Shown here: positions 30,936 to 43,641 of the stretch, piece by piece
How the letters are laid out: every line of letters starts with the position of its first letter
Numbering within the stretch: position 1 is the first letter of the stretch
DNA from: Thermococcus zilligii AN1
GTDB taxonomy: Archaea > Methanobacteriota_B > Thermococci > Thermococcales > Thermococcaceae
DNA length: 64,000 nucleotides
Reading direction: 5' to 3'
NCBI RefSeq assembly: GCF_000258515.1
Contig: NZ_AJLF01000002.1
Location: 62,001 to 126,000 of the forward strand
Position numbers and translations under genes: made by a program
The notes under the pieces: model-generated
Seen by the model: only the letters and a program-made list of their open reading frames with translations
Database searches by the model: none
What the model was told of the DNA's origin: nothing

Positions 30936-32123
30936 TCACTTCAGGAACCCGGTCTTCTTTCCGAGGTCCTCGAAGGCATCAATTACATACCGCAGGTCTT
31001 CTTTTGTGTGGGCCGCCGAAGGCTCGAGCCTTATCCTCGCTGTCCCGAGCGGGACGGTCGGGTAGACTATCGCCTGGGCAAAGATGTTGTACTCCTCGTA
31101 GAGCCTCCTTGAGAACTCCTGGGCGCGCTTCTCGTCGTAGAGCATAACGGGAGTAATCGGGTGCTTGGTGTTGCCGAGGTTGTAGCCGAGCTCCCTCAGC
31201 CCGTTCTGGAGGAAGTGGGTGTTGTCCCAGAGCCTCTTAACGAGCTCGTCGCTCCTCTGGAGAATCTCAACTGCCGCTATGGCCGCGGCAACGTCGGGCG
31301 GGTTCGGAGCGCTCGAGAAGAGGAAAGGCCTTGCCCTCTGGCGTAGGTAGTCAATGGCCTCTTCAGGCCCAGCAACGTAGCCACCAATGACGCCGAAGGC
31401 CTTACTCAGAGTTCCCATCTCGAAGTCAACCTTGTCGTGGAGCTTGAAGTGGTCGACTATACCCCTCCCGCTGTCACCTAAGACCCCTTCACCGTGGGCG
31501 TCGTCAATGTAAAGAATCGCATCGTACTGCTCGGCCAGCTCCGCCATCTCCGGGAGCCTGGCGAGGTCGCCGTCCATCGAGAAGACACCGTCGCTGACGA
31601 TGATTTTCTTCTTCCTGTCCTTGTTCTCCTTGAGTCTCGCCTCAAGGTCCTCCATGTCGAGGTGCTTGTAGATGACCTTCGGCGCGCCGCTTAGGCGCAT
31701 TCCGTCGATGATGCTCGCGTGGTTCAGTTCTTCGCTTATGAAGACGCCGTCTTCTTCCTTCCTGAGGAGGGCGCTTATGGCCCCAAGGTTGGCGTTGTAG
31801 CCGCTCTGGAAGAGTATGGCGGCCTCCCTCTTCTTGAACTTGGCGAGCTTCTCCTCGAGCTCAACGTGGAGGTCCATGGTTCCTGCTATTGTTCTTACCG
31901 CTCCTGCGCCGACGCCGTAGTCGAGGATGGCCCTTATGGCCGCGTATCTAATCTCCGGGGCAGCTGCTAAGCCGAGGTAGTTGTTGGAGCACATGTTGAG
32001 AACCTTCTTGCCATCAACAACCACCCACGGGCCCTGGGCGCTTTCGAGCTTCCTTATGGTCACGTAGAGCCCCTTATCCTTAAGCTCCCGGAGCTCTTCC
32101 CTAATCCAGTCGAGCTTCCCCAT
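30936..32123 (-). CDS. kbl: 2-amino-3-ketobutyrate CoA ligase / glycine C-acetyltransferase
   Basis: PLP-dependent alpha-oxoamine synthase. The likely reaction is cleavage of 2-amino-3-ketobutyrate with CoA to glycine and acetyl-CoA, the second step of threonine breakdown after threonine dehydrogenase. The 395-residue protein has NNYLGLA near the N-terminus, [24 protein letters not shown] with the PLP-contacting Asp-His, and [13 protein letters not shown] with the PLP lysine. The ATG at 32123 follows CCGGTGGTTCTC, and the TATA box (32153-32163) lies inside the longer frame. Other oxoamine synthases (serine palmitoyltransferase, biotin BioF) share these motifs and cannot be wholly excluded. 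Confidence 0.88.
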   Translation of the reverse strand: MGKLDWIREELRELKDKGLYVTIRKLESAQGPWVVVDGKKVLNMCSNNYLGLAAAPEIRYAAIRAILDYGVGAGAVRTIAGTMDLHVELEEKLAKFKKREAAILFQSGYNANLGAISALLRKEEDGVFISEELNHASIIDGMRLSGAPKVIYKHLDMEDLEARLKENKDRKKKIIVSDGVFSMDGDLARLPEMAELAEQYDAILYIDDAHGEGVLGDSGRGIVDHFKLHDKVDFEMGTLSKAFGVIGGYVAGPEEAIDYLRQRARPFLFSSAPNPPDVAAAIAAVEILQRSDELVKRLWDNTHFLQNGLRELGYNLGNTKHPITPVMLYDEKRAQEFSRRLYEEYNIFAQAIVYPTVPLGTARIRLEPSAAHTKEDLRYVIDAFEDLGKKTGFLK

Positions 32124-32152
32124 GAGAACCACCGGTGCTTGTTGGTCACCGA

Positions 32153-32163
32153 GGTATAAAAGT
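32153..32163 (-). promoter_or_regulatory. TATA box for kbl
   Basis: AACTTTTATACCTC on the minus strand, about 33 bases before the ATG at 32123. It shows that the 49 extra codons of the longest frame are upstream of transcription. Confidence 0.65.
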
Positions 32164-32316
32164 TTTGCACTGTCCTCTTCGGTGCAGCCTGAAAAGGCTA
32201 TCAAACCCAGCGGAGAGCGCGCTCTTTGCAGAGGGCGTCGGTATCTGTTTGGGGTTCCGGGCCGTGGCAAAGGCTAAATACCTGAACCCCCATAGCCTTA
32301 AGGGAGGGTGGCAGTT

Positions 32317-35121
32317 ATGTCGGAGGAAGTCAAGGAAGTTAAAATCCTCGAAAAGCCCTGGGTTGAGAAGTACCGCCCCGAGAGACTCGAGGATATAGTC
32401 GGTCAGGCTCACATCGTTAAAAGGCTCAAGCACTACGCCAAAACCGGTTCGATGCCGCACCTGCTCTTTGCCGGGCCGCCCGGCGTGGGGAAAACGAGTG
32501 CAGCCCTGGCCCTTGCGAGGGAGCTCTTCGGCGAAAACTGGCGCCACAACTTCCTGGAGCTTAATGCGAGCGATGAGCGCGGCATAAACGTCATCCGCGA
32601 GAAGGTGAAGGAATTTGCGAGGACGAAGCCGATAGGAGGGGCGAGCTTCAAGATAATCTTCCTTGATGAAGCCGATGCATTAACGCAAGACGCCCAGCAG
32701 GCCCTGAGAAGGACAATGGAGATGTTCTCGAACAACGTAAGATTTATCCTCAGCTGCGTCACGGGGGACACTAAGATATACACGCCCGACGAGAGGGAAG
32801 TCAGGATAAGGGAATTCATGAGCCACTTCGAGAACGGGCTGGTTAAGGAGGTCAGCAACAGGCTCGGCAGGGACACCGTAATCGCGGCGGTCTCCTTCAA
32901 CTCAAAGATAGTCGGCCACCCGGTTTACAGGCTGACCCTCGAGAGCGGGAGGATAATAGAGGCAACCGGCGACCACATGTTCCTCACTCCGGAGGGCTGG
33001 AGGCAGACCTACGACATCAAAGAGGGCTCCGAAGTCCTCGTGAGGCCGACCCTTGAGGGAACCCCCTACGAACCCGACCCAAGGCCGATAATAAACCTCC
33101 GGGAGTTCTACAGCTTCCTCGAAGAGATCGAGAAGGAGCACGGCCTCAAACCCCTCGGTGAGGCAAGAACCTTCAGGGAGCTCGTAACAAGGGACAAGGA
33201 GAAAATCCTGAGGAGGGCCCTTGAGCTTAAAGCCGAGATGGAGAACGGTCTCACCAGGAGGGAAGCTGGGATACTGTCACTCCTCGAAGGGGGCTGGACA
33301 CCGAGGACAGAGCTGCAGGAGAAAGCCGGGATTTCACGTGTCAGGCTCAACCAGATCCTCCGGAACCTTGAGAGGAAGGGCTACATCGAGAGGAAGGTCG
33401 AAGGCAAAAAACAGCTCGTCAGGAAGCTCCGCGACGGGAGGGCGGTCAGGAACGCGATGGATGTCAGGCGCATCCTCGAGGAGGAATTCGGGATAAAGAT
33501 AAGCTACAGGACGGTTAAGAAGCTTCTCTCCGGCCAGGTTGACGGAATCGCCTACGGGATTCTCAGGGAAGTCAGGGAGAAGTGGCTGGTGAGGTATGAC
33601 GACGAGAAGGCTGGAATCCTCGCGAGGGTTCTCGGCTTCGCCCTCGGCGATGGGCACCTCGCCAAAACCGGGGTCAGGGTCCGGTTCAACTCAACCAGGG
33701 AAGAGCTTGAGATGCTCGCAGAAGACCTCAGAAGGCTCGGCCTGAAGCCATCGGAGATAATAGAGCGCGAGTCAAGCTCAGAAACCCACGGAAGGAGGGT
33801 CGAGGGAAGGATTCACATGCTCTACGTTGACAGCGTTGCCTTCCACGCACTGCTCCGCTTCTGGGGGGTCGAGGCCGGCAACAGGACGAAAAAAGGCTAT
33901 GCCGTTCCGGAGTGGATTAAGGAGGGCAACCTCTTCGTTAAGAGGGAGTTCCTGCGCGGTCTCTTCGGTGCCGACGGAACGAAACCGAAGGGAGAGCGCT
34001 ACAGCTTCAACGGTATAAAGCTCGAGATGCGCGCTAAGAGGGAGAGCCTTGAGAGAACCACGGAGTTCTTCAACGACCTCGCCGAACTGCTCAGGGAATT
34101 CGACGTGGATTCCAGAGTAATCGTGTCGCCCGCTGGAGATGGATTCGCGGTTCGCCTGCTCGTCACACCAAAGGATGCCAACTACCTCAACTTCCTTACG
34201 AGGGTCGGCTACGCCTATGCCAAAGATGCCTGCGCGAGGCTCGTTGGGGAGTACATCAGGATAAAGCTCGCCTGCAGGGAGATGATTCTTCCCGAGATAG
34301 CTGAAAAAGCCGTAGAGCTCGCAACAGCCACGAACCCGACCCATGCCGCAAAGGTTCTTGGCGTTAAGAGGGACTTCGTTGTGAACCGGCTCAAGGGCGT
34401 TCCAATCGGCATAACGAGGGACTTCATAACTTTCGAGGAGTTCGTGAGAGAGAGAACCCTAAACGGCTACGTCGTGGAGCGGGTTGTAAAGAAAGAAGAA
34501 CTCGGCTACCTCGACGTATATGACGTCACCTGCGCGAAAGACCACAGCTTCATCTCGAACGGCCTCATCAGCCATAACTGCAACTACTCATCAAAGATCA
34601 TCGAGCCGATACAGAGCAGGTGCGCCATCTTCCGCTTCAGACCGCTGAACGACGACGCCATAGCGGAGCGCATTAAATACATAGCCGAAAACGAAGGCCT
34701 TGAGCTGACCGAGGAGGGGCTTCAGGCGATACTCTACGTCGCAGAAGGCGACCTGAGGAGGGCCATAAACGTCCTCCAAGCTGCCGCCGCCCTCGACACG
34801 AAGATAACCGACGAGAACGTCTTCCTCGTTGCAAGCAGGGCCAGGCCAGAGGATATACGTGAGATGATGGAGCTCGCCTTAGAAGGCAACTTCCTCAAGG
34901 CGAGGGACAAGCTGAGGGAGATCCTCCTGAAGCAGGGCCTCAGCGGGGAGGATGTCCTCATCCAGATGCACAGGGAGGTGTTCAACCTGCCGATCCCGGA
35001 GGACAAAAAGGTCGCCCTGGCCGATAAAATAGGCGAGTACAACTTCAGACTCGTCGAAGGGGCCAACGAGATGATACAGCTCGAGGCCCTGCTCGCTCAG
35101 TTCACCATAATGGGCAAGTGA
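32317..35121 (+). CDS. rfcS: Replication factor C small subunit with intein
   Basis: Clamp-loader small subunit that opens PCNA on primed DNA. The 934-residue precursor is an extein of 326 residues split by a 608-residue intein. The N-extein (146 residues) has [12 protein letters not shown], Walker [10 protein letters not shown] and Walker [11 protein letters not shown]; it ends RFILS. The C-extein begins [15 protein letters not shown], the SRC arginine-finger region. GGGAGGGTGGCAGTT precedes the ATG at 32317; the GTG at 32308 was rejected. TATA-like GGCTAAATACC lies at 32270-32280. The stop overlaps the rfcL start. Confidence 0.96.
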   Translation: MSEEVKEVKILEKPWVEKYRPERLEDIVGQAHIVKRLKHYAKTGSMPHLLFAGPPGVGKTSAALALARELFGENWRHNFLELNASDERGINVIREKVKEFARTKPIGGASFKIIFLDEADALTQDAQQALRRTMEMFSNNVRFILSCVTGDTKIYTPDEREVRIREFMSHFENGLVKEVSNRLGRDTVIAAVSFNSKIVGHPVYRLTLESGRIIEATGDHMFLTPEGWRQTYDIKEGSEVLVRPTLEGTPYEPDPRPIINLREFYSFLEEIEKEHGLKPLGEARTFRELVTRDKEKILRRALELKAEMENGLTRREAGILSLLEGGWTPRTELQEKAGISRVRLNQILRNLERKGYIERKVEGKKQLVRKLRDGRAVRNAMDVRRILEEEFGIKISYRTVKKLLSGQVDGIAYGILREVREKWLVRYDDEKAGILARVLGFALGDGHLAKTGVRVRFNSTREELEMLAEDLRRLGLKPSEIIERESSSETHGRRVEGRIHMLYVDSVAFHALLRFWGVEAGNRTKKGYAVPEWIKEGNLFVKREFLRGLFGADGTKPKGERYSFNGIKLEMRAKRESLERTTEFFNDLAELLREFDVDSRVIVSPAGDGFAVRLLVTPKDANYLNFLTRVGYAYAKDACARLVGEYIRIKLACREMILPEIAEKAVELATATNPTHAAKVLGVKRDFVVNRLKGVPIGITRDFITFEEFVRERTLNGYVVERVVKKEELGYLDVYDVTCAKDHSFISNGLISHNCNYSSKIIEPIQSRCAIFRFRPLNDDAIAERIKYIAENEGLELTEEGLQAILYVAEGDLRRAINVLQAAAALDTKITDENVFLVASRARPEDIREMMELALEGNFLKARDKLREILLKQGLSGEDVLIQMHREVFNLPIPEDKKVALADKIGEYNFRLVEGANEMIQLEALLAQFTIMGK
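32755..34578 (+). mobile_element. RFC intein with LAGLIDADG homing endonuclease
   Basis: Self-splicing protein element of 608 residues inserted before the cysteine of CNYSSK. It starts [11 protein letters not shown] (block A), has [14 protein letters not shown] (block B), and ends with block [16 protein letters not shown] followed by extein Cys, so all splicing residues (Cys1, block B His, terminal His-Asn, Cys+1) are present. The endonuclease motifs are [10 protein letters not shown] and LRGLFGADG, each with an acidic residue. Between the splicing half and the endonuclease lies an extra region of about 110 residues resembling one or two helix-turn-helix units. It looks functional for splicing and homing. 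Confidence 0.95.
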
Positions 35122-36623
35122 TGGCCATGCCGCGGGAGATGCCCTGGGTCGAGAAGTACAGGCCGAGAAGGCTCAGCGAGATCGTCAACCAGAAGGAGGC
35201 AATAGAACAGGTCAGGGCCTGGGTCGAGGCGTGGCTCCACGGCAACCCCCCAAAGAAGAAAGCTTTGGTCTTAGCGGGCCCGCCCGGGTGCGGGAAGACA
35301 ACCACAGTCTATGCCCTGGCCAATGAATACGGCTTCGAGGTAATCGAGCTCAACGCGAGCGACGAGCGAACCTACGAGAAGATAGAGCGCTACGTTCAAG
35401 CGGCCTACACGATGGACATCCTCGGAAAGAGCAGGAAGCTCATCTTCCTCGACGAGGCCGACAACATAGAGCCGAGCGGTGCCAAGGAGATAGCCGTGCT
35501 CATCGATAAGGCAAGAAACCCCATAATAATGGCCGCCAACCACTACTGGGAGGTCCCGTGGGAGATAAGGGCCAAGGCCCAGATAGTCGAGTACAAGCGC
35601 CTCACCCAGGGGGACATAGTCAAGGCTTTAGCGAGAATACTCCACATGGAAAAGATCACTGTCCCCAAGGAGGTTCTCTACGACATTGCGAAGCACGCCA
35701 ACGGCGATCTGAGGGCGGCGATAAACGACCTCCAGACGGTTGTGACCGGGGGCGTTGAGGACGCCCAGGACGTCCTGGCTTACCGCGACACGGAGAAAAG
35801 CGTCTTCCAGGCTCTGGCGCAGGTCTTCGCCACTGACAACGCCAGGAAGGCCAGGCTTGCAATCCTCGGAGTGGACATGTTCCCCGACGAGCTCCTCCAG
35901 TGGATAAGTGAGAACGTCCCTTACGCCTACCCCAGGCCCGAGGATATAGCGAGGGCGTATGAAGCACTAAGCAGGGCCGACATATACCTCGGGAGGGCCC
36001 AGAGAACTGGAGTATATTCCCTCTGGGCGTACGCAACGGATATGATGACGGCAGGAGTCGCCGTTGCTGGCCTCAAGAGGAAGGGCTTCGTGAAAATCTA
36101 CCCGCCGAAGACGATAAAGCTCCTCACCGAGAGCAAGGAGGAAAGGACGCTCAGGGACTCAATAGTCGGGAAGGTAATGAAAGAGATGCACATGGCAAAG
36201 CTTGAGGCGCTGGAGACCCTCAACTACCTCAGGGCGATATTCGAGAACAACCCCGAGGCCGCGGCCCACTTCGTGGTATACCTCGACCTTGATTTGAAGG
36301 AGGTCGAGTTTTTGGCGGGGGATTCCGAGAAGGCCAAGACGATATGGGCCAAGAGCATGAACATCGAGAAGAAGCTCAAGAGGGAAGAGGAAGAGGCCAG
36401 GGAAGCGGGGAAAGAGCCCGAAGAGGTTGAAGTAACCGAGGAGGAAAAGGAGCCAGAGGAAGAAGCCGAAGAGACGATAGAAGAGGCCCGGGAAGAGCCT
36501 GAAGAGGAAATAAGCGAGGAAGAGCTCGAGAAGGCAGCGGAGGAAATTGAAGCGGTTGGCAAGAAGAAAGAGGAAAAGAAGAAGGGCAAGCAGGCGACGC
36601 TCTTCGACTTTTTGAAGAAGTGA
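35121..36623 (+). CDS. rfcL: Replication factor C large subunit
   Basis: Large subunit of the PCNA clamp loader, forming a pentamer with four RfcS chains. The 500-residue protein has [14 protein letters not shown], Walker [12 protein letters not shown], Walker [11 protein letters not shown] and sensor 2-like [12 protein letters not shown]. The C-terminal third is a highly acidic/basic tail with repeated glutamate and lysine blocks, ending [11 protein letters not shown], a PIP-box for docking to PCNA. ATG at 35121 overlaps the rfcS stop (TGATG); the ATG at 35127 is an alternative. No separate promoter is visible, so the two subunits are one operon. Confidence 0.95.
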   Translation: MAMPREMPWVEKYRPRRLSEIVNQKEAIEQVRAWVEAWLHGNPPKKKALVLAGPPGCGKTTTVYALANEYGFEVIELNASDERTYEKIERYVQAAYTMDILGKSRKLIFLDEADNIEPSGAKEIAVLIDKARNPIIMAANHYWEVPWEIRAKAQIVEYKRLTQGDIVKALARILHMEKITVPKEVLYDIAKHANGDLRAAINDLQTVVTGGVEDAQDVLAYRDTEKSVFQALAQVFATDNARKARLAILGVDMFPDELLQWISENVPYAYPRPEDIARAYEALSRADIYLGRAQRTGVYSLWAYATDMMTAGVAVAGLKRKGFVKIYPPKTIKLLTESKEERTLRDSIVGKVMKEMHMAKLEALETLNYLRAIFENNPEAAAHFVVYLDLDLKEVEFLAGDSEKAKTIWAKSMNIEKKLKREEEEAREAGKEPEEVEVTEEEKEPEEEAEETIEEAREEPEEEISEEELEKAAEEIEAVGKKKEEKKKGKQATLFDFLKK

Positions 36624-36789
36624 GCTCCTTTCCATTCTACCGTGCCATACCCATCGAACTCGCCTAGAATTCCTCGGGGCTCGCGCTTTTCCTCGACTGG
36701 GGATAGCTTCCGAGACGTCGTTTAAATCCCTCAGGGGCCACCTCAATCCAAGCATGTCTTCGAGGAGGAACTTTAGTGGAAGCCAGAGA

Positions 36790-38689
<1,900 letters not shown>

Positions 38690-38735
38690 GGCTTTCCCTG
38701 GGGAAAATTGGGGTCCTTCCTAAAAACGTTTTGCC

Positions 38736-39662
38736 TCACTTCCAGTAGGGCTCGCGCATGAGAACGGCTTTCTTGAGGAGCTCAACTATCTCCTCATCGC
38801 TCGCACCGTTCCTCATTGCGGTCAGGAAATCTATTAAGTCGTCGTTTCTCAGGAGGCAGGTCTTGAACATCCCATCGGACGTAACCCTCAAGCGTGTGCA
38901 GTTGGCGCAGAATGCTGTGTTGTGCATCGCCCTTACAACCTCCACCTCGGCAATGCCGTAATCTGTCGGAATGAAGTACTTCTTCCGCCTGTGCATACTT
39001 CTCTCGCGCGTCTCCACCGCCCTCTTCTCAAGCTCCCTCTCGACCGGCTGGAGGGGGTAGAAGTACCTGCTGAAGAAGGCAGTCCCCTCAACCTCCCTGG
39101 GAACCTCGAGTTCGATGAGCTGGAGTATTGTTCCAGTTTTGGCCGCGAAGTCTATCATATCCCATATTTCGCCCTCGTTCAGGCCCTTCATGACCGTCAT
39201 GTTGAGTTTTACCGGGCTGAGGTATTTTACCGCCTCCTCGATCCCTTCAAGAACAGTTTCCAGCATATCCACGCCCGTTATGCGCCTGTAAACGTCTCTC
39301 CTGAGGCTGTGGAGGGAGACGTTCACCCTGTCGAGGCCGGCTTTGGCAAGGGGTCTGGCGAGCTCCTTGAGTCTGCCCCCGTTGGTTGTCATGCTTAAGT
39401 CCACCACGTAGGGCTTTATGCGCCCCACTATTTCCAGTATGTCCTCCCTTACCGTAGGCTCGCCGCCGGTCAGCTTGACCTTGTTAATGCCAAGGCGCGA
39501 AGCGATTCTAACGAGCCTCTCGATTTCATCCGGGGTCAGCTCCAGCTTTGCGTTGAAGTGCTGGCCCTCCCTGTGGCAGAAGAAGCAGCGGAAGTTGCAC
39601 TCCTGCGTGAGCGATATCCTGAGGTTCGTTACTGGCCTCCCGAAGCGGTCGTAGAGCACCAT
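38736..39662 (-). CDS. moaA: GTP 3',8-cyclase MoaA (molybdopterin synthesis)
   Basis: Radical SAM enzyme for the first step of molybdopterin (tungstopterin in hyperthermophiles) synthesis. The 308-residue protein has the radical SAM cluster C22-x3-C26-x2-C29 ([10 protein letters not shown]), the SAM-binding [13 protein letters not shown], and the C-terminal second cluster [14 protein letters not shown] with a further cysteine in FKTCLL. The ATG at 39662 follows GGTGTTCCC and opens [17 protein letters not shown]. It lacks the GG tail of bacterial MoaA, as is usual in archaea. It stands alone; a TATA-like CTTAAA is not clear. Confidence 0.93.
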   Translation of the reverse strand: MVLYDRFGRPVTNLRISLTQECNFRCFFCHREGQHFNAKLELTPDEIERLVRIASRLGINKVKLTGGEPTVREDILEIVGRIKPYVVDLSMTTNGGRLKELARPLAKAGLDRVNVSLHSLRRDVYRRITGVDMLETVLEGIEEAVKYLSPVKLNMTVMKGLNEGEIWDMIDFAAKTGTILQLIELEVPREVEGTAFFSRYFYPLQPVERELEKRAVETRERSMHRRKKYFIPTDYGIAEVEVVRAMHNTAFCANCTRLRVTSDGMFKTCLLRNDDLIDFLTAMRNGASDEEIVELLKKAVLMREPYWK

Positions 39663-39794
39663 GGGAACACCAAGGTGATCAACCCCCAAGTTTAAAAAAA
39701 GATTTTGGGTAAACAGATTTGGTTAACACGGGTGAAGGAAAAGGTAAAGTAGGGGAAGGTGCAAGGTTTTACCGGCCCAACTGGAGGGAAACTT

Positions 39795-40553
39795 ATGAAG
39801 GTCGAGAGGGTTCGTGAGGTCATGAACAGGATAGAGGGCCTCCACAGGGAGTTTGAATCCAAGTTTTCTCTCCTGTACGAGGAGAACAGCTACGAGGAGC
39901 TTTATGAGCTCGTCAGGGGGCTTTACAGTCTCGTGAGTGAGAAAATGGATCTTGTGGGTGAGCTTTACAGGGAGATGGTTCCCCTCGGGGAAGAGGTCGA
40001 ACCCGTTGCGAAGGAGCTCCAGAAGAGCGAGCACCAGATGAAGTTCCGCCTTGAAGAGGTAATCGCATTACTCTCAAAGCCCGATGCGTATTCTGAGAGA
40101 ACGAAACTGAAAGCTGCCCTTGAGAGGCTCGTCCAGTTTCACAGGATATACGACTACACCGTGAGGAGGGCCCTCCAGATCATGGGCAAGGAAGTGGAGA
40201 GCCTGGAGTTCGTCGAGAGGATTGGGGGAGAGAGCGAAAACCAGAAAAAGCCACCAACCAGTATAATCAGGAAACTCGAACAAATAGATGATCTGGATAA
40301 AAAACTCCAGAGCCTCGTGAGGTTCACATACAGGCTTTACGCCCATCCCGCTGATGTCCACAAAGTTGAGGACGCCCTGAAAACCTGGCACAGAATGGGG
40401 CTCCTTTGGGTTGAGGAAAGAAATGTGGAAAAGCTCAGCGGCGTCAAAAACGCCGGTGAAATCCTGGAGGGACTCGCTCTCATTGGAGTAGTGGAAAGGA
40501 AGGAACGGGGGGGTGAAAGTGTCTACAGACACAGGAGTTTCAGTTCGGATTAG
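39795..40553 (+). CDS. Coiled-coil/winged-helix protein, unknown function
   Basis: Unrecognised 252-residue soluble protein. Residues 1-110 are predicted helical and highly charged with heptad-like spacing (coiled coil), residues 110-150 are helical, and the C-terminal third (about 165-245) resembles a winged helix with [10 protein letters not shown] as the wing. The ATG at 39795 follows GGAGGGAAACTT; the longer frame was rejected. The end overlaps the next gene (FAU-1) by 41 bases, suggesting a linked role in RNA metabolism. DNA or RNA binding is inferred from the fold guess only. Confidence 0.7.
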   Translation: MKVERVREVMNRIEGLHREFESKFSLLYEENSYEELYELVRGLYSLVSEKMDLVGELYREMVPLGEEVEPVAKELQKSEHQMKFRLEEVIALLSKPDAYSERTKLKAALERLVQFHRIYDYTVRRALQIMGKEVESLEFVERIGGESENQKKPPTSIIRKLEQIDDLDKKLQSLVRFTYRLYAHPADVHKVEDALKTWHRMGLLWVEERNVEKLSGVKNAGEILEGLALIGVVERKERGGESVYRHRSFSSD

Positions 40554-41934
40554 GGGCATATACAGCACGGCCCTGACGAAGCTCTTGTTGGACAGGGGTT
40601 TCAAGATAGCCCAGCCGAGCCAGAAAATCGCCGAAAGGCTTGGAATCGAGGAAACCTACGACGAGTTCAACGTTGACATCTACGACAAAAAGGACCACCA
40701 TGGAGTCATCCTAACGGGGGAAGCGGTCGAGGAGGTAAAAAAAGTATTCGAGGAAGAGTTTATAGACGTCGTCTTTAGGCGTCTCCCCTACCAGCTCTAC
40801 GGGATTTACAGGGGACTCGTTGTGAAAAGGGACGAGAAGTACGTCTACGTTGACATAGGAAGTGCAATAGGAACGATACCCATTGAGGAAGGCAAACGGC
40901 TCCAGGAAGGGGATGAGGTTCTCGTCCAGGTCAAGAAGCACAACCTCCTCCCTCACCTCAGCCCCACCCTCACGGTTCCCGGGGATTACGCCGTTTTGAT
41001 ACCCAAACCACCGGGAAGCCAGAGGCACGTCAAGATATCCAGAAAGATAAAGGAAAGCTCCGAGAGGGAGAGACTGAGGATACTCGGGCTTAGCATCGAC
41101 CTGGGCGAATGGGGAATCCTCTGGAGGACGGCCGCGGCCTACAAGGACTGGAACACGCTGAGGGACGAGATCGTAAGGCTTTCCAAACTTGCGGAGAAGC
41201 TCAAAAACGCCGACAGTTACTCCGCCCCGGAGCAGATAATCGAGGGCAGGAACATTTATGAGGTCGAGTTCGGGGGAGGGGCCAAGAAGAAGCTCGATGA
41301 GATAAGGAACAGGGTCGTTCCAACCATAGACGGCCACCACCAGCTGAAGGCCTACGACCTGGAGTTCAGCTTTGCCGTCGAGATAGCCGAGGGGATTCTC
41401 GCCGAGGTTCCCAGTCAAAGGGCAAAAGTCAACCAGGGCTTTTGGAACGTCCTACTGAACCAGAAGGGGCCAAAAAAGGGCTGGCTCTTCTTCCTGGAGC
41501 ACGGCAAGCCGGACGGCCAGAAGTTCAAGCTCGGGCCGGGGGAGGTAATGGAGGTCTCAATGAACCCGCTGAGGATAACCCTGAAGAGACACCTAAAGCC
41601 TGGAAAAGTCTACGACGGCCTCGACGTCCCGATAGAGTTCGGGGATTATGCAGTAACTGAGATAGAAGCCGGCAGGTGGTGGTTCGTCCACCGCTACTAC
41701 AATAAGGACGGTAACCTGAAAGGCGAGTACTACAACATCAACACGCCCGTCGAGATATACCCAGACAGGGCACGCTACATCGACCTCGAGGTGGACATCG
41801 TGAAGTGGCCCGACGGGAAGAAGGAGATCATAGACAAGGATAAGCTCAGGGAGCACTACGAGGACGGAATAATAACCGAGAAGCTCTACCGCGCCGTGCT
41901 CAAGATAACGCAGGAGGTTTACGAGAGGGTTTAA
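40513..41934 (+). CDS. fau-1: FAU-1-type RNase E/G-like RNA-binding protein
   Basis: Archaeal homologue of FAU-1, described in Pyrococcus as binding AU-rich RNA and having RNase E/G-like activity. The 473-residue protein has an N-terminal region with a RNase G/E-like [15 protein letters not shown] and an S1-like barrel ([15 protein letters not shown] near residue 117), and a C-terminal DUF402 domain ([22 protein letters not shown], then [12 protein letters not shown]). GTG at 40513 is used with GGGGGG before it; GTG at 40519 is nearly as good. It overlaps the coiled-coil gene, and translation may be coupled. Confidence 0.86.
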   Translation: MKVSTDTGVSVRIRGIYSTALTKLLLDRGFKIAQPSQKIAERLGIEETYDEFNVDIYDKKDHHGVILTGEAVEEVKKVFEEEFIDVVFRRLPYQLYGIYRGLVVKRDEKYVYVDIGSAIGTIPIEEGKRLQEGDEVLVQVKKHNLLPHLSPTLTVPGDYAVLIPKPPGSQRHVKISRKIKESSERERLRILGLSIDLGEWGILWRTAAAYKDWNTLRDEIVRLSKLAEKLKNADSYSAPEQIIEGRNIYEVEFGGGAKKKLDEIRNRVVPTIDGHHQLKAYDLEFSFAVEIAEGILAEVPSQRAKVNQGFWNVLLNQKGPKKGWLFFLEHGKPDGQKFKLGPGEVMEVSMNPLRITLKRHLKPGKVYDGLDVPIEFGDYAVTEIEAGRWWFVHRYYNKDGNLKGEYYNINTPVEIYPDRARYIDLEVDIVKWPDGKKEIIDKDKLREHYEDGIITEKLYRAVLKITQEVYERV

Positions 41935-42212
41935 GGTAACTCTGATGCCCCGCCTTTCGGCCTCCTTTTCAACCTTTTATCGTGGAGGAGATTTTGAAGT
42001 CTCCGAGCGCGCGTTCTGTGCCCCGTTACTCCGTCCTTGGACTGTTCAAGGCTGAGGAGACCACCCTCAAACCCTGCCCATCCCCTTCGACCTCAGCCCC
42101 GAGGTCGGGCACACCAAAGCTGTCACTGCGTCATCGAGAAGGGCAAAGGAAGCTGAGTTGGGGAGGAAGAGCACATCTACAAAGTCGATGAAGCCAAAGT
42201 TTCCGCCGGATA
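41935..42212. other. Intergenic region between convergent genes, possible relic
   Basis: A 278-base spacer between the convergent FAU-1 and radB genes. Short protein-like stretches occur in different plus-strand frames (GLFKAEET; HCVIEKGKG; EEEHIYKVDEAKVSAGYHKI), separated by stops and frame changes. This pattern fits a decayed small gene, but no start signal remains and no family was recognised. TTTTATCG at 41975-41982 is only weakly TATA-like. Confidence 0.35.
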
Positions 42213-42932
42213 TCACAAAATCGATTCCGGGGAGGTTTTGGGGACTTCTTTCCTGCTCTCCCTTCCGAGTTCAACTGAGTCCTCTATCCCCTTCTCCGTT
42301 ATCCTGAAATAGGCCATCAGCCCTTCAGGTCTAAACCGGTGCCTCTCAAGGACGGCAACCCTCCTCCCGGGGGTTGGCAGTCTGTCGAGGCGGAGGATAT
42401 CCTTGCACCTGTAGCCGAGCGTCTGCTCGGCCACGGGCTTTGTCATGCCCGTCTCGCTGTCAAAATGGACCTGATTGATTACCAGGACTGGAATAGAGTT
42501 TTTCCTGGCTATCCAGAGGAGAACCTGGAGCTGCTTGTTCAGCTCAACGTTCAGGGAGCGCCAGTCCTCTTCTGCCCGGTAGTGTGCAGTTATGGAGTCA
42601 ACCACGACGAGAGAAAAGCTCCCGTTGACGATCTTTTTCAGGGATCCTATAATTCTACGCTGTTCCTTGAAATCACCGGGATGAAAAAGCACGAAGCGCG
42701 AAAGCGCCTCCTCCGGGTCAAACCCCCTGAGCCCCGCCATCTGGGAAAGTCTCTCTGGAGAAAAACCTCCCTCGGTGTCAACGTAAGCCACCTTCCCCCC
42801 GCTCAAGATGCCAGCTTGAATAGCCAGAGTGGTTTTTCCGGAAGCATAGGGGCCGTAGACCTGGGTCAGGATCCCCGGAGCAAAGCCTCCACCGAGGAGT
42901 TCATCGAGGGCCCTGGTTCCGGTGGAGAGCAT
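42213..42932 (-). CDS. radB: Recombinase paralogue RadB
   Basis: RecA-family ATPase that modulates the main recombinase RadA in euryarchaea. The 239-residue protein is a bare ATPase core: Walker A GPYASGKTT at residues 27-35, the ALDELLGGGFAPG motif before it, Walker B FSLVVVDSI and the L1/L2 area VLVINQVHFD. It lacks the N-terminal helix-hairpin-helix domain of RadA, as expected. It lies nine bases after the metallo-beta-lactamase-fold gene on the same strand. Confidence 0.94.
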   Translation of the reverse strand: MLSTGTRALDELLGGGFAPGILTQVYGPYASGKTTLAIQAGILSGGKVAYVDTEGGFSPERLSQMAGLRGFDPEEALSRFVLFHPGDFKEQRRIIGSLKKIVNGSFSLVVVDSITAHYRAEEDWRSLNVELNKQLQVLLWIARKNSIPVLVINQVHFDSETGMTKPVAEQTLGYRCKDILRLDRLPTPGRRVAVLERHRFRPEGLMAYFRITEKGIEDSVELGRESRKEVPKTSPESIL

Positions 42933-42941
42933 GGGTCACAC

Positions 42942-43577
42942 CTATACCACGAATTCCTCCCCTGGCCTGAGGACTTTGACAAAGGCAAAGATCCTGCGCC
43001 TCCTCAGTTCTTCAATCAGCTTTTCGGGAGAGGCACTGCTGTAAACCCCATAGTGCATTGGAATGACTATCTTCGGCCGTATGTCCTCGACTATCTGGAC
43101 AGCCTCCCTCTCGTTGGCGGTTGAACGGCCGCTTATCGGAACCATCAGGACGTCCACGCTTCCGCGGAGGTTCTGGAGTGCTGGGAAGGGGTAAGTGTCC
43201 CCGGTGTGGAAAACCTTTTTGTCCCCCTCTATGAGGTAGCCGAGGGGGTACTGGCTCGATGGGTGCTCCATGAATATCGCCGTTACTCTAACGCCGTTTC
43301 CAAGCTCTACTGTCTCGCCAGCCTGGATTTCCCTCACCTTTGTTATCCCATCGGCCACCGCCATCATGTAGACTGTTTTGGGGCCTATAACAGTGGCATC
43401 CCTGAGCCTGGAGAGGAGCTCAACCTTACCGTAGTGGTCGGTGTGCTCGTGGGTTATCAGTATGTAGTCGACGTCCCCGATCCCGTCGTCTTCAACCTCG
43501 GGGTAAGGGTCTATAAGCAGTCTGACCCCGTTCGTCTCTATCCAGAAGCATGCGTGACCGTGCCATATGATCTTCAT
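42942..43577 (-). CDS. Metallo-beta-lactamase-fold metal-dependent hydrolase (UPF0173)
   Basis: A 211-residue hydrolase-like protein of the UPF0173/YtkL type. The metal-binding motif THEHTDH lies near residues 40-46, and further ligands are suggested by [23 protein letters not shown] and IPMHYG. The substrate is unknown. It starts at the ATG at 43577 and shares the intergenic TATA-like element with the divergent protease gene. radB follows nine bases after its stop, so the two are probably one transcript. Confidence 0.87.
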   Translation of the reverse strand: MKIIWHGHACFWIETNGVRLLIDPYPEVEDDGIGDVDYILITHEHTDHYGKVELLSRLRDATVIGPKTVYMMAVADGITKVREIQAGETVELGNGVRVTAIFMEHPSSQYPLGYLIEGDKKVFHTGDTYPFPALQNLRGSVDVLMVPISGRSTANEREAVQIVEDIRPKIVIPMHYGVYSSASPEKLIEELRRRRIFAFVKVLRPGEEFVV

Positions 43578-43610
43578 CAGGTCTCACCGCATCTTTTTTC
43601 GGGGAGGTGA

Positions 43611-43621
43611 ACTTAAATATT
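43611..43621. promoter_or_regulatory. Shared TATA-like element for divergent genes
   Basis: CTTAAATAT reads as TATA-like on both strands (plus: ACTTAAATATT; minus: AATATTTAAGT). The protease ATG is about 26 bases downstream on one side, and the hydrolase ATG about 39 bases away on the other. No other convincing TATA box lies in the 64-base gap, so one bidirectional element is likely. Confidence 0.5.
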
Positions 43622-43641
43622 TCCCCACCAAATTGAACCCG

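Noticed and set aside
41935-42212. Functional small gene at 41982-42191
   Set aside because: No start signal, and protein-like pieces lie in different frames; reported only as a possible relic.
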